DNA of 6,744 nt from JAYVJM01 sp043769275. GTDB lineage: Bacteria > Pseudomonadota > Gammaproteobacteria > Pseudomonadales > UBA7239. Below the pieces are notes generated by a model. The model had not been told where the DNA came from. It did no database searches and saw nothing but the letters and a program-made list of their open reading frames with translations. The position numbers and the translations under genes are program-made. Of this stretch, positions 1 through 6,213 are shown piece by piece (the first letter of the stretch is position 1; every line of letters starts with the position of its first letter). The stretch lies in assembly GCA_043769275.1 (NCBI GenBank), contig JAYVJM010000016.1, forward strand, positions 1-6,744, given 5' to 3'.

Positions 1-299
1 GGCTGTTTGAGGGAACCTGCAATGCAGCCGTATTTAACACGTGGCTGGAGAAAGAACTGCTGCCAATTTTAGTGCCAGGAACCGTTATTATCCTTGACAA
101 TGCTGCCTTCCATAAAACAAAAAGCACGCTCGACATCATTGCAAAAAGTAAATGCCAGTTACTGTTTCTGCCACCCTATTCCCCGCCTCTTAATCCTATT
201 GAAAAACTCTGGGCTAATCTCAAGCGTTTTTGGAGAAACCACGCAAATATGACCTTGGATGAAATGATTTTTTCGTCTATTTGTTTATGTGATTAGCTA
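1..299 (+). mobile_element. IS630-family insertion sequence, right end (left part outside window)
   Basis: The plus strand from the window edge carries the 3' part of an IS630-type transposase. Its stop codon lies within a few bases of the point where intact cobD coding sequence begins on the other strand. IS630/Tc1-mariner elements insert at and duplicate a TA dinucleotide. TA occurs at 298-299 and at 300-301, so the element probably ends at 297 or 299, and the exact base cannot be fixed without the other end. Reading cobD from the right, the protein matches its family up to the Leu-Asn-Tyr at residues 204-206 and is lost at exactly this point, which marks the junction independently. The left terminal repeat is outside the window. 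Confidence 0.8.
3..296 (+). CDS. IS630-family transposase, C-terminal part (5' end cut by window edge)
   Basis: The frame is open from the first bases of the window; translation from position 3 begins LFEGTCNAAVFNTWLEKELL and runs to a TAG stop at 294-296. It holds the second and third acidic residues of the DDE catalytic triad. The Asp is in ILDNAAFHK (about 105-131) and the Glu is in NPIEKLWANLKR (about 195-230), preceded by the FLPPYSPPLNP segment that is diagnostic of the IS630/DDE_3 superfamily. The first catalytic Asp and the helix-turn-helix region lie left of the window. The GTG at 72 is an internal codon and not a start, because the homologous reading continues upstream of it. The enzyme cuts and joins DNA at the element ends. 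The visible part shows no frameshift, so the element may still be active. Family assignment is firm; the exact IS name is not known. Confidence 0.88.
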   Translation: MFEGTCNAAVFNTWLEKELLPILVPGTVIILDNAAFHKTKSTLDIIAKSKCQLLFLPPYSPPLNPIEKLWANLKRFWRNHANMTLDEMIFSSICLCD

Positions 300-916
300 T
301 AGTTCAGCGCATCGTCGAACAATGCCGCCGCCTTTCCGAAATTTTCATAGCGCGGCGTGCGATAACCCCACAGGGCATCCAGCGTATTGGCGGCGCGAAA
401 CAGCACTGCGCCTGGTGCGCCCAGCAACACAAACCAAAATAGCGCGGCGAATACGGCATCGTTGCCGTTTTCCAATACCGACTCGATGGTCGCACGCGCC
501 ACTTGTGTGGCATCGGCTTCTTGCGTGTCGCGGCTGACGATTTTGCCCACCTGCGCGCGCGCTTCGTCCATGCTGCTACTGGCGAGCGGCTCCATCACCG
601 CACGCGCATGTTGAGCCAAGCTATTCAAGCCGATACAAAAATACAAAATCAGTGCAGCAAAAATCCCCTGCGTTAACGGCCAGCCACGCAGGCTGTCATT
701 GAGCCAAAAAGTCAGGCCAACACAGGGAATTAACAGCGCAAGCAATGCCGCCAACCCACGCAAGCGGCGTGCGTTGATCGACTCATTTTCTGCGCCATAA
801 AAATGCTTTTCAGTGGCCGATGCCAGCAAGCCAAAGCCCACCAACGGGTGCCGGCGGCGGGGCTCGCCTAAAAAATGATCTAGCAATAAAGCGAGCGCGC
901 AAACAGTAAACGTCAT
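293..916 (-). pseudogene. cobD: cobD/cbiB adenosylcobinamide-phosphate synthase, C-terminally truncated by IS630
   Basis: CobD/CbiB is an inner-membrane protein that joins (R)-1-amino-2-propanol or its phosphate to adenosylcobyric acid, giving adenosylcobinamide (phosphate) late in B12 synthesis. The N-terminus has the family signature LLDHFLGEPRRRHPLVGFG (residues 11-29). Hydrophobic segments follow at about 54-72, 82-100 and 155-175. Two further family blocks are visible: IESVLENGNDAV (144-155) and YRTPRYENFGKAAA (185-198). Family members are about 310-320 residues, whereas this one ends at 207. After LNY (204-206) the reading enters the insertion element and adds only one residue before TAA, so about a third of the protein is missing, including the last membrane region. 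The ATG at 914-916 fits the family N-terminus; only a weak purine-rich AGAGAC lies upstream. It is the last gene of the minus-strand series, 91 nt after cobO. It is probably non-functional, and the missing 3' part may lie beyond the element. Confidence 0.85.
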
Positions 917-965
917 TATTGGGTGTCTCTATCAGTAAAAAATGTTACGCGCGGCAGGATTAAAA

Positions 966-1002
966 GCCCCTCTCCCCACAAGGGGATAGGGCCATGAGGG
1001 GC
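966..1002. repeat. G/C-rich palindrome between cobO and cobD
   Basis: A 7-bp outer stem, GCCCCTC (966-972) with GAGGGGC (996-1002), encloses a second stem, TCCCC (973-977) with GGGGA (982-986), around an ACAA loop. It resembles the CCCCTCTCCC...GGGAGAGGGG intergenic palindromes scattered through many proteobacterial genomes. It falls immediately downstream of the cobO stop. No T-run follows on the minus strand, so it is not a classical intrinsic terminator. It could stabilise the 3' end of the cobO message or simply be a dispersed repeat. Confidence 0.6.
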
Positions 1003-1007
1003 AGCGC

Positions 1008-1610
1008 TTACATCTCCACGCCTTTTTGCGCCCGAATACCCGCCTTAAAGGCGTGTTTGATTTCCGTCATTTCCGTTACCGTATCGGCGATGTCGATCAA
1101 AGCCGGCAGCGCACCGCGACCCGTTACCACCACATGCTGGCCTGCGGCACGCTGCTGCAAGCCGACCAGCACCTCATCCAGTGCCAAGTATTTCAAGCGC
1201 AGCACGATGTTCAGTTCATCCAGCACCACGAGGCCGATGGTTTTGTCGCGCAGAAAAGCCAGCGATTGCGCCCACGCTGCTTGTGCTTTTTCGATGTCTC
1301 GCGCTTTGTCTTGCGTGTCCCACGTAAAGCCTTCGCCCATGACGTGGTAATCCACCTCAGGAAAACGGCGATAAAACAGCTCCTCGCCGGTGCTTTGTGC
1401 GCCTTTTACAAATTGCACCACGCCCACGCGCATGCCGTGCCCCAGTGCCCGCGCCACCATGCCAAACGCCGAGCTGGATTTGCCTTTGCCGTTGCAGGTG
1501 TGTACCAGCAGCACGCCTTGATCGCTATCGGCGGCGGCAATTTTTGCATCAATGACGGTTTTGCGGTGTTGCATTTTGCGCGCATGGCGCGCCTGTTCAG
1601 ATTCCGACAT
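1008..1610 (-). CDS. cobO: cob(I)yrinic acid a,c-diamide adenosyltransferase (corrinoid adenosyltransferase, CobO/BtuR/CobA type)
   Basis: This cytoplasmic enzyme transfers the 5'-deoxyadenosyl group of ATP to the Co(I) corrinoid, making the upper ligand of adenosylcobalamin. The 200-residue product matches the family's usual length. Visible blocks are the P-loop TCNGKGKSSSAFG (38-50), QFVKG (66-70), the GEGFTWDTQD motif (92-101), the Walker-B-like VVLDELN (128-134), VVTGRG (161-166) and the C-terminal HAFKAGIRAQKGVE (186-199). The start at 1608-1610 is chosen because GGAG lies 6 nt upstream and the N-terminus (MSESEQARHARKMQHRK) is family-like. The frame stays open upstream to 1778, but that extension only translates the dispersed repeats in the gap and overlaps cysG. 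The gene lies 154 nt after cysG and 91 nt before truncated cobD, on the same strand, consistent with one cobalamin transcript. The enzyme needs corrinoid in the Co(I) state, so a reductant partner is expected. Confidence 0.93.
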   Translation of the reverse strand: MSESEQARHARKMQHRKTVIDAKIAAADSDQGVLLVHTCNGKGKSSSAFGMVARALGHGMRVGVVQFVKGAQSTGEELFYRRFPEVDYHVMGEGFTWDTQDKARDIEKAQAAWAQSLAFLRDKTIGLVVLDELNIVLRLKYLALDEVLVGLQQRAAGQHVVVTGRGALPALIDIADTVTEMTEIKHAFKAGIRAQKGVEM

Positions 1611-1616
1611 GAATAA

Positions 1617-1620
1617 CTCC
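1617..1620 (-). promoter_or_regulatory. cobO ribosome binding site
   Basis: On the minus strand GGAG is followed by 6 nt and then the ATG at 1610-1608. This Shine-Dalgarno match decides the cobO start in favour of the 200-residue protein over the 256-residue open frame that begins inside the end of cysG. Confidence 0.75.
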
Positions 1621-1642
1621 GACGTGACAAATTCAACTAAAT

Positions 1643-1736
1643 GCCCTTCGGCAGGCTCAGGGCGAACGGTGGCTTGTGCGAAATAACCTTTCTGTTCATG
1701 GTGATGTTTCCGTTCGTCCTGAGCCTGTCGAAGGCG
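1643..1736. repeat. Inverted pair of dispersed palindromic repeat units between cysG and cobO
   Basis: Two 27-nt copies face each other. The left arm is 1643-1669, containing CTTCGGCAGGCTCAGGGCG. The right arm is 1710-1736, containing CGTCCTGAGCCTGTCGAAG. Aligned as inverted copies they agree at 23 of 27 positions. Two of the four differences still pair in RNA as G-U, so a long stem with a loop of about 40 nt can form. The core CAGGCTCAG...GAACGG / CCGTTCG..CTGAGCCTG is a widely scattered intergenic repeat in proteobacteria. On the minus strand the structure sits after the cysG stop (1765) and before the cobO ribosome binding site. It could act in mRNA processing or protection, or be a leftover of a small non-autonomous element. 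No T-run follows on the minus strand. Confidence 0.8.
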
Positions 1737-1764
1737 TGAGCCATAAAGCATGTGTCGATAGACG

Positions 1765-3153
1765 TTACGCCTTGGCAAACCATGCGAGCTTCTCGTGCAG
1801 GCTCACCACTTGCCCAACAATCAGCAAAGTCGGCGCGTGTATTTCTTTGCCCTCAATATCGCGGGCGATAGTTTGCAGTGTGCTGACGTACACGCGCTGC
1901 TCGGGCAATGTGCCGTGTTCAATCAATGCAATCGGCGTGTCGGCGCGGCGACCGTGCTGTATCAGCCCATCGGCAATGTGCGCTACGGCATGCAGTCCCA
2001 TGTAAAACACCACGGTTAGATCATCGGCTACCAGTTCTTGCCACGGCAAATCGAGGCTGCCGTCTTTTAACTGGCCGGGTACGAAACGCACCGAACGTGC
2101 GTAGTCGCGGTGCGTGAGCGGAATGCCGCAATAACTGGCGCAGCCTGATGCCGCGGTGATGCCAGGGACCACCTGAAAAGGAATTTTTTCGTCTGCCAAC
2201 TGTTCGATTTCTTCGCCGCCGCGCCCGAAAATAAACGGGTCGCCGCCTTTCAGTCGCGCCACACGTTTGCCCTGTTTGGCGTAATCCACTAACAATTGAT
2301 TGATGCCTTCTTGTGGCACGCTGTGCTCAGAACGGCGTTTGCCGACGTAGAGCTTTTCAGCGTCCATACGCGCAAATTCCAACACCGCAGGCGACACCAG
2401 CCGGTCATACAACACCACATCGGCTTGTTGCAGAAGGCGCGTGGCGCGCAAAGTGAGCAAATCAGGATCACCAGGCCCCGCGCCAATTAAATAGACCTCG
2501 CCGTGGCTGACGAAATGCTGCGGGTCATCCAGCGCATGTTGCAACAGTTGCCGTGCGTGATCGGGTTTGCCCGACAACACACTCTCAGCAATATGCCCTT
2601 GCAGCACTTGCCGCCAGAAATCGGTGCGCTGCCCTGCATCGGCAATTTTGGCGCGCACTGTGGCGCGAAATTCGCCCAGTAAATCGGCCAATCGGCCATA
2701 GCTGGCTGGCACCAGTGCTTCAATACGCTGCTTTAGCAACACCGAAAGCAAGGGCGATGCCACGCCGCTGGCCACGGCAATCGTCAGGGGCGAACGGTCG
2801 ATGATGGTGGGAAACACAAAATCGCAGCTTGCTGCATCGTCTGCCACATTCACCGGCACGCAACATTGCTTGGCGCGTGCGGCAATCGCTTGATTGATGG
2901 CGTGCTGATCGGTGGCGGCGATCACCAACACGTATGTTTGTAAGGTTTCATCGCCGCGCCAACCGTGCTCGAAACACTGGCCGCCGCGTTCGGTGACAGC
3001 CAATGTCAGCGCCGGCAGAATGCAGGGCGCAATGACATCGACGGTTAGCCCTGCTTCTTGCAGCGTGTGCACGCGCCGTGCCGCGACTTTGCCGCCGCCG
3101 ACGCATAGCGCACGTTTGCCTTGGTAGTTGTGGAATAAGGGTAAATGGCGCAT
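1765..3153 (-). CDS. cysG: Trifunctional siroheme synthase CysG (uroporphyrinogen-III C-methyltransferase / precorrin-2 dehydrogenase / sirohydrochlorin ferrochelatase)
   Basis: CysG converts uroporphyrinogen III to precorrin-2 with two SAM-dependent methylations, oxidises it to sirohydrochlorin with NAD+, and inserts iron to give siroheme. Precorrin-2 is also the branch point to cobalamin. The 462 residues match the full-length fused enzyme. The N-terminal Rossmann part has VGGGKVAARRV (18-28). The chelatase/dehydrogenase region has VNVADDA (101-107), whose Asp105 aligns with catalytic Asp104 of the enterobacterial enzyme, and IIDRSP (117-122). Ser129 aligns with the serine known to be phosphorylated in Salmonella CysG. 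The methyltransferase half shows GAGPGDPDLLTLRA (224-237), YDRLVS (249-254), RLKGGDPFIFGRGGEE (300-315), VPGITAASGC (329-338), PLTHRD (345-350) and FYMGL (383-387). All signature residues are present, so it looks functional. The start is the conserved MRHLPLF; only a weak purine run precedes it. It follows herA by 57 nt and precedes cobO. Confidence 0.96.
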   Translation of the reverse strand: MRHLPLFHNYQGKRALCVGGGKVAARRVHTLQEAGLTVDVIAPCILPALTLAVTERGGQCFEHGWRGDETLQTYVLVIAATDQHAINQAIAARAKQCCVPVNVADDAASCDFVFPTIIDRSPLTIAVASGVASPLLSVLLKQRIEALVPASYGRLADLLGEFRATVRAKIADAGQRTDFWRQVLQGHIAESVLSGKPDHARQLLQHALDDPQHFVSHGEVYLIGAGPGDPDLLTLRATRLLQQADVVLYDRLVSPAVLEFARMDAEKLYVGKRRSEHSVPQEGINQLLVDYAKQGKRVARLKGGDPFIFGRGGEEIEQLADEKIPFQVVPGITAASGCASYCGIPLTHRDYARSVRFVPGQLKDGSLDLPWQELVADDLTVVFYMGLHAVAHIADGLIQHGRRADTPIALIEHGTLPEQRVYVSTLQTIARDIEGKEIHAPTLLIVGQVVSLHEKLAWFAKA

Positions 3154-3177
3154 CTTTTTCTGTGCTCAATACGTCCA

Positions 3178-3194
3178 TCTCCGCTAGCGGGAGA
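3178..3194. repeat. Palindrome between herA and cysG
   Basis: The perfect 10-bp palindrome CCGCTAGCGG (3181-3190) sits inside a looser stem of TCTCC (3178-3182) with GGAGA (3190-3194). It is followed by GGGGTCGGGGTGAAAG. The form is that of the CTCTCCCGCTAGCGGGAGAG intergenic repeat of proteobacteria with one C missing. On the minus strand no T-run follows before the cysG start, so there is no sign of a strong terminator after herA, and read-through into cysG is likely. Confidence 0.6.
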
Positions 3195-3210
3195 GGGGTC
3201 GGGGTGAAAG

Positions 3211-4914
3211 CTAGCTCAACTTTCTTGCGCTTTGTTGCCAAAATTCCGAATAGTTTGCCCCATCGGACTTAGGTCTATGGTTGGGCTCGGTAATTTTTAC
3301 CGGCGTGGGCATGGGGAAATCCACACCAACAAGAATGGCTTCTCCCTGCCCAAGGGTAGGCAGGAATGCTGCCGCTGAACCGTCCAGATTGCCACAGGCT
3401 TTTTCAACTACCTCACGATCTCCTTTGTTGATAAGGCGATGTACTACAAACATACCCATCTGGCTCAACACATCCTCGGGTATGTCTCTGGGTCGTTGGG
3501 TGGCAATAATCGTAGTTAAGCCGTATTTTCTGCCCTCTTTTGCGATCAACCCGAATGCATCAAGGGTGATACGGTTATTTTCATCGCCCAGATTCTTGTT
3601 CAAAAATTGATGCGCTTCATCAAGGATGACTACTGTTGGTTTTTGCAAAAATCTGCGCGCTCTTGCCAGCCCTAATAAATATCTACCCAGTGCATTGACC
3701 AGCAACTCTCTGGCATTGTGCTCAAAGGAAAGATGCTCCATTGAAATTCGCAATATGTTTTGGTCTGATTCTAGAAAAGAATCCACTCGGTCTGTCAACG
3801 ACGAAAAGCTCTCGGGTTCAAACAAACACTTCAATGCTTTTGAGCGGATGATTGCCCTTATTCTTGCGTTTAATGGTTCGCAATTGCCAGCAAAAAATGA
3901 ATCATATTTATCCCACTTATCGCTAATACACTCCTCTCTAATTTGATCTGGTAAGTTCTGTATGTCGTATTTTGCCACCGCACTATTAATGGTCGAGGCA
4001 TGGGTCTTCAATAGCTCGGAGAACGCCGCTCTGGAGCTTCCCATTTTTATAAAATTTCCATTTTCAATAAGTACATGCGAGTTAACTATTTCCACTAATT
4101 TAAGGCTTGTTAATGCCTCTCGTAATTTTGGGGCTTGAACCCCATGACTCGGCTGAAATAGTGCAAATAAATCTAGCTCTGTTAATTTCCAATAGGGAAA
4201 ACCAACATAGGTTTTTGTATCCGCCTCATTTTCTTTCTCGCCACCCAAATACACGCTTTGCGTTTTCTCCTCGAGCGTGTGGAATTCACCGGTAGGATCA
4301 ACCAAAATCACCTTGCCGCCAATTCTGGCAATCTCCTGCGCAATTCTGGCTACCGTCCAGCTTTTCCCGCCGCCTGTGGCACCCAACACGGCGCAATGCC
4401 TGCCGATTAACTGCTCCGGCGTGATGTTGACTTGGGTGCCTGATGATTGAGTGGTGGTTGCTAACTCAATCATTGCGTGCCGGCCTGAAACATTGCCCTC
4501 AACAATATGTTTAACCAAACGCGGGTGCGCAGAAAAAACATGCTGCCCAACGCGCGGATGCTGAGGAATACCTGAAATAATTTTGCCGGTTGCCAGTTCC
4601 AGTGTCGTGAGTAACTGAACAAGTCCGATGGGGTGTGCATCGGGCTGCTTGCCTAGTGTTGGCTCGGCATTTAAGCGTTCTTTATCCGGCAGGCGAACTT
4701 CAGTGAGGCGGCCAAGCACGGCATGCTCATCGCTTTCAATGAACACAAATTCCCCTACCTGCCCGCCGTTAACGGGGTAGCCGGCATATTGTTTTGCTGA
4801 AACACTGGCGGCATACGGCAAGTTGACTTTTGCGGTGTCTGGACTCACATAGATGACCGAGCCAATATAACGGTTGGAGTCAAAAGGGTTTGTGGGTAGT
4901 GTCTTAACTGTCAT
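3211..4914 (-). CDS. herA: HerA-type hexameric ATPase/translocase of a SIR2-HerA (Nezha-like) defence pair
   Basis: HerA proteins are hexameric FtsK-like ATPases that move along DNA; in SIR2-HerA systems the ring assembles with SIR2 and controls the effector. The 567-residue product has the family layout. An N-terminal HAS-barrel-like region spans about 15-75, with IGSVIYVSPDTAKV at 17-30. The ATPase core has Walker A GATGGGKSWT (178-187), KVILVDPTGEF (201-211) and Walker B VVILDEAHQF (428-437, Asp432/Glu433). Past Walker B come IAKEGRKYGL (457-466), the sensor-like IIATQRPRDIP (469-479) and VVHRLINKGDRE (490-501). The middle third (about 240-390) is helical and poorly conserved, as expected of the insertion between the Walker motifs. 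All ATPase residues are present. It starts 11 nt inside the SIR2 gene with GAGAAG 6 nt upstream, so the two are translationally coupled. The next gene, cysG, is unrelated. A housekeeping archaeal-type HerA-NurA pair is unlikely because no NurA nuclease is present. Confidence 0.92.
   Translation of the reverse strand: MTVKTLPTNPFDSNRYIGSVIYVSPDTAKVNLPYAASVSAKQYAGYPVNGGQVGEFVFIESDEHAVLGRLTEVRLPDKERLNAEPTLGKQPDAHPIGLVQLLTTLELATGKIISGIPQHPRVGQHVFSAHPRLVKHIVEGNVSGRHAMIELATTTQSSGTQVNITPEQLIGRHCAVLGATGGGKSWTVARIAQEIARIGGKVILVDPTGEFHTLEEKTQSVYLGGEKENEADTKTYVGFPYWKLTELDLFALFQPSHGVQAPKLREALTSLKLVEIVNSHVLIENGNFIKMGSSRAAFSELLKTHASTINSAVAKYDIQNLPDQIREECISDKWDKYDSFFAGNCEPLNARIRAIIRSKALKCLFEPESFSSLTDRVDSFLESDQNILRISMEHLSFEHNARELLVNALGRYLLGLARARRFLQKPTVVILDEAHQFLNKNLGDENNRITLDAFGLIAKEGRKYGLTTIIATQRPRDIPEDVLSQMGMFVVHRLINKGDREVVEKACGNLDGSAAAFLPTLGQGEAILVGVDFPMPTPVKITEPNHRPKSDGANYSEFWQQSARKLS
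4904..4914 (-). other. 11-nt overlap of SIR2 stop and herA start
   Basis: The SIR2 frame ends with CAT GAC AGT TAA, while herA starts at the ATG inside this stretch (minus strand, 4914-4912). The herA Shine-Dalgarno-like AGAGAAG (4927-4921) lies inside the SIR2 coding sequence. Such overlap implies co-translation and matched amounts of the two subunits, as expected for proteins that form one complex. Confidence 0.9.
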
Positions 4915-6169
4915 GGGGCACTTCTCTGGCTTTGCTGTTACCGGATTCTTCCCGCAGCTTTCTCAGCCTGTCCAGATGTTGTTCAAGATCGGTTTCGGCT
5001 ACGATATCAGGCAGATATGGCACCATCTCCTCAAAAGTGGCATTGATGAGGGATAACCGTGCATCACCTTGAGCAATCAGATAAGCAATATCTTTGAGAT
5101 ATTCATTGCTCTCTGTGGCTCCTTTGGCCTCACCCCTTGGCGCAAGGGCTGGATCACAGATCACCACCCTGAGGTTTAAATTGGAGCGAATAGCCGAGAT
5201 GATGGGTTCGGCAAGATGGCTGTCATTGAACCCAAAGCCCACCACCAGCAACGCGGTTTCAGGTTGTCTAAGTGCCGTCTGGAAGGCAGACATCATTTCA
5301 AGGTATGGCTGCTCAAATGCCAGTTCATATTTTGTATTTCGAGGATAAATAAGAACTGGCTTCTTTGTTTTTTGTACCCGCTTAATTTCCTTGGTTGTTT
5401 CGTTCTTTTCCCAGTCAATCGAGCCATGCAATTTGTAGAGATGAAACACATTGCTAATGTAGTCGTGGCTCTCTGGATGTGACTCTCTTTTTACGATGTC
5501 GTAAGAAAAATTGATGCTGTCAAATACTTGGGGGCTGGTATGAGAAAACCCGTCAATCACGACGTAACGGCCTTTTCTTGCGGCATATTCAAAACAAAGG
5601 TCATAGTTTGTGGTGAATATTTTTGTTCTTATTTTCCGATTGGATCGCCTTGCTATTCTTCGTAGCAGTTCAGCATGAACAGGCAAGTTGTTATCTGTTT
5701 CTAAAAAATTTATTTCATCACGAATAATTTTTTCTGTATCTGAAACAAATGTGTCGATAACGTCTTTATCGGGTAGCTCAATAAATTCAGCCGCAATTTT
5801 GCAATACGATAAAAGAGCTTCGATGTTTTTTTTGTCTGCTTCATTCTCTGGGAATCTAGAGGCTGCCAAAATTTTTTCAAAATTTCCAGCGCTTTTTGCC
5901 ATTGATTTGTCCCATAAATCACCCATCGTTGGGGCGATTTTTTTTCCGTTTTCTGGTGTTCTTGTGTCTTTCGTGTCTTTATTGCAATTGACATGCAGGG
6001 ATGCTCCAAGACCCGTCAAAATAACAAGGTTTTTGCATCTAAACGCATCCGATAAAACACGTTTTATTTCCTCTTTTTCTGTATCCCGTTGGCTAATTGC
6101 TGTTTCTTCTGGTGTGTTTTTTGTCTCAATCCATTTCCCATTATCGCAATGTGATGACAGCACTTTCAT
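4904..6169 (-). CDS. SIR2-family NAD-hydrolase effector of a SIR2-HerA (Nezha-like) anti-phage system
   Basis: SIR2-domain defence proteins hydrolyse NAD+ when infection is sensed, starving the phage by stopping the cell; with HerA they form a large complex. The 421-residue product has the SIR2 motifs in order: NLVILTGLGASLHV (47-60; the Gly-rich NAD loop, GLGAS for GAGAS), KIFTTNYDLCFEYA (183-196; Asn188 and Asp190), LYKLHGSIDW (244-253; catalytic-type His248), LIYPRN (273-278) and ALLVVGFGFNDSHL (306-319). Both residues usually needed for NAD cleavage, Asn188 and His248, are present. There is no signal peptide or membrane segment, so it acts in the cytoplasm. The C-terminal tail after about 385 is charged and helical, possibly the HerA contact. 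The ATG at 6167-6169 is the only ATG before the Gly-rich loop; AAAGG lies about 10 nt upstream, a weak site. The gene is AT-rich (37% GC in 5821-5880, against 62% in 2221-2280 of cysG), suggesting acquisition. Confidence 0.9.
   Translation of the reverse strand: MKVLSSHCDNGKWIETKNTPEETAISQRDTEKEEIKRVLSDAFRCKNLVILTGLGASLHVNCNKDTKDTRTPENGKKIAPTMGDLWDKSMAKSAGNFEKILAASRFPENEADKKNIEALLSYCKIAAEFIELPDKDVIDTFVSDTEKIIRDEINFLETDNNLPVHAELLRRIARRSNRKIRTKIFTTNYDLCFEYAARKGRYVVIDGFSHTSPQVFDSINFSYDIVKRESHPESHDYISNVFHLYKLHGSIDWEKNETTKEIKRVQKTKKPVLIYPRNTKYELAFEQPYLEMMSAFQTALRQPETALLVVGFGFNDSHLAEPIISAIRSNLNLRVVICDPALAPRGEAKGATESNEYLKDIAYLIAQGDARLSLINATFEEMVPYLPDIVAETDLEQHLDRLRKLREESGNSKAREVPHDS
5826..5833 (-). 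repeat. A8 homopolymer tract in SIR2 coding strand
   Basis: Eight T on the plus strand, so eight A on the coding strand, encode Lys-Lys-Asn at residues 113-115. Runs of this length are prone to polymerase slippage. Any one-base change here would end the SIR2 product early or move it into a neighbouring frame. Confidence 0.85.
5938..5945 (-). repeat. Second A8 homopolymer tract in SIR2 coding strand
   Basis: Eight A on the coding strand span the Gly-Lys-Lys-Ile codons at residues 75-78, just after the NAD-binding loop. Together with the A8 at 5826-5833 it places two slippage-prone runs 104 bases apart in the 5' third of the effector gene. Confidence 0.85.
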
Positions 6170-6213
6170 ATTCAGGAGACCTTTTTTTAGTTTTCTAACG
6201 CGCGGACTGTGCC

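Noticed and set aside
1026..1616. 196-codon plus-strand open frame opposite cobO
   Set aside because: It is a shadow. It is full of His, Arg and Ala without any family motif, and the minus strand encodes a complete CobO.
3211..4914. HerA as a housekeeping DNA-repair HerA of the HerA-NurA type
   Set aside because: No NurA nuclease is nearby, and the overlapping upstream partner is a SIR2 protein, which is the defence-system arrangement.
6187..6198. TTAG-TTTT-CTAA mini hairpin beside a T7 run, looking like a terminator
   Set aside because: The stem is only 4 bp and A/T-rich. The T-run precedes the stem on the plus strand and reads as A on the minus strand, so it fits a terminator in neither direction of the neighbouring genes.
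3160..6212. CTGTGC shared at 3160-3165 and 6207-6212 as a possible direct repeat flanking the SIR2-HerA cassette
   Set aside because: A six-base match within two gaps is expected by chance, and the flanking bases do not extend it.
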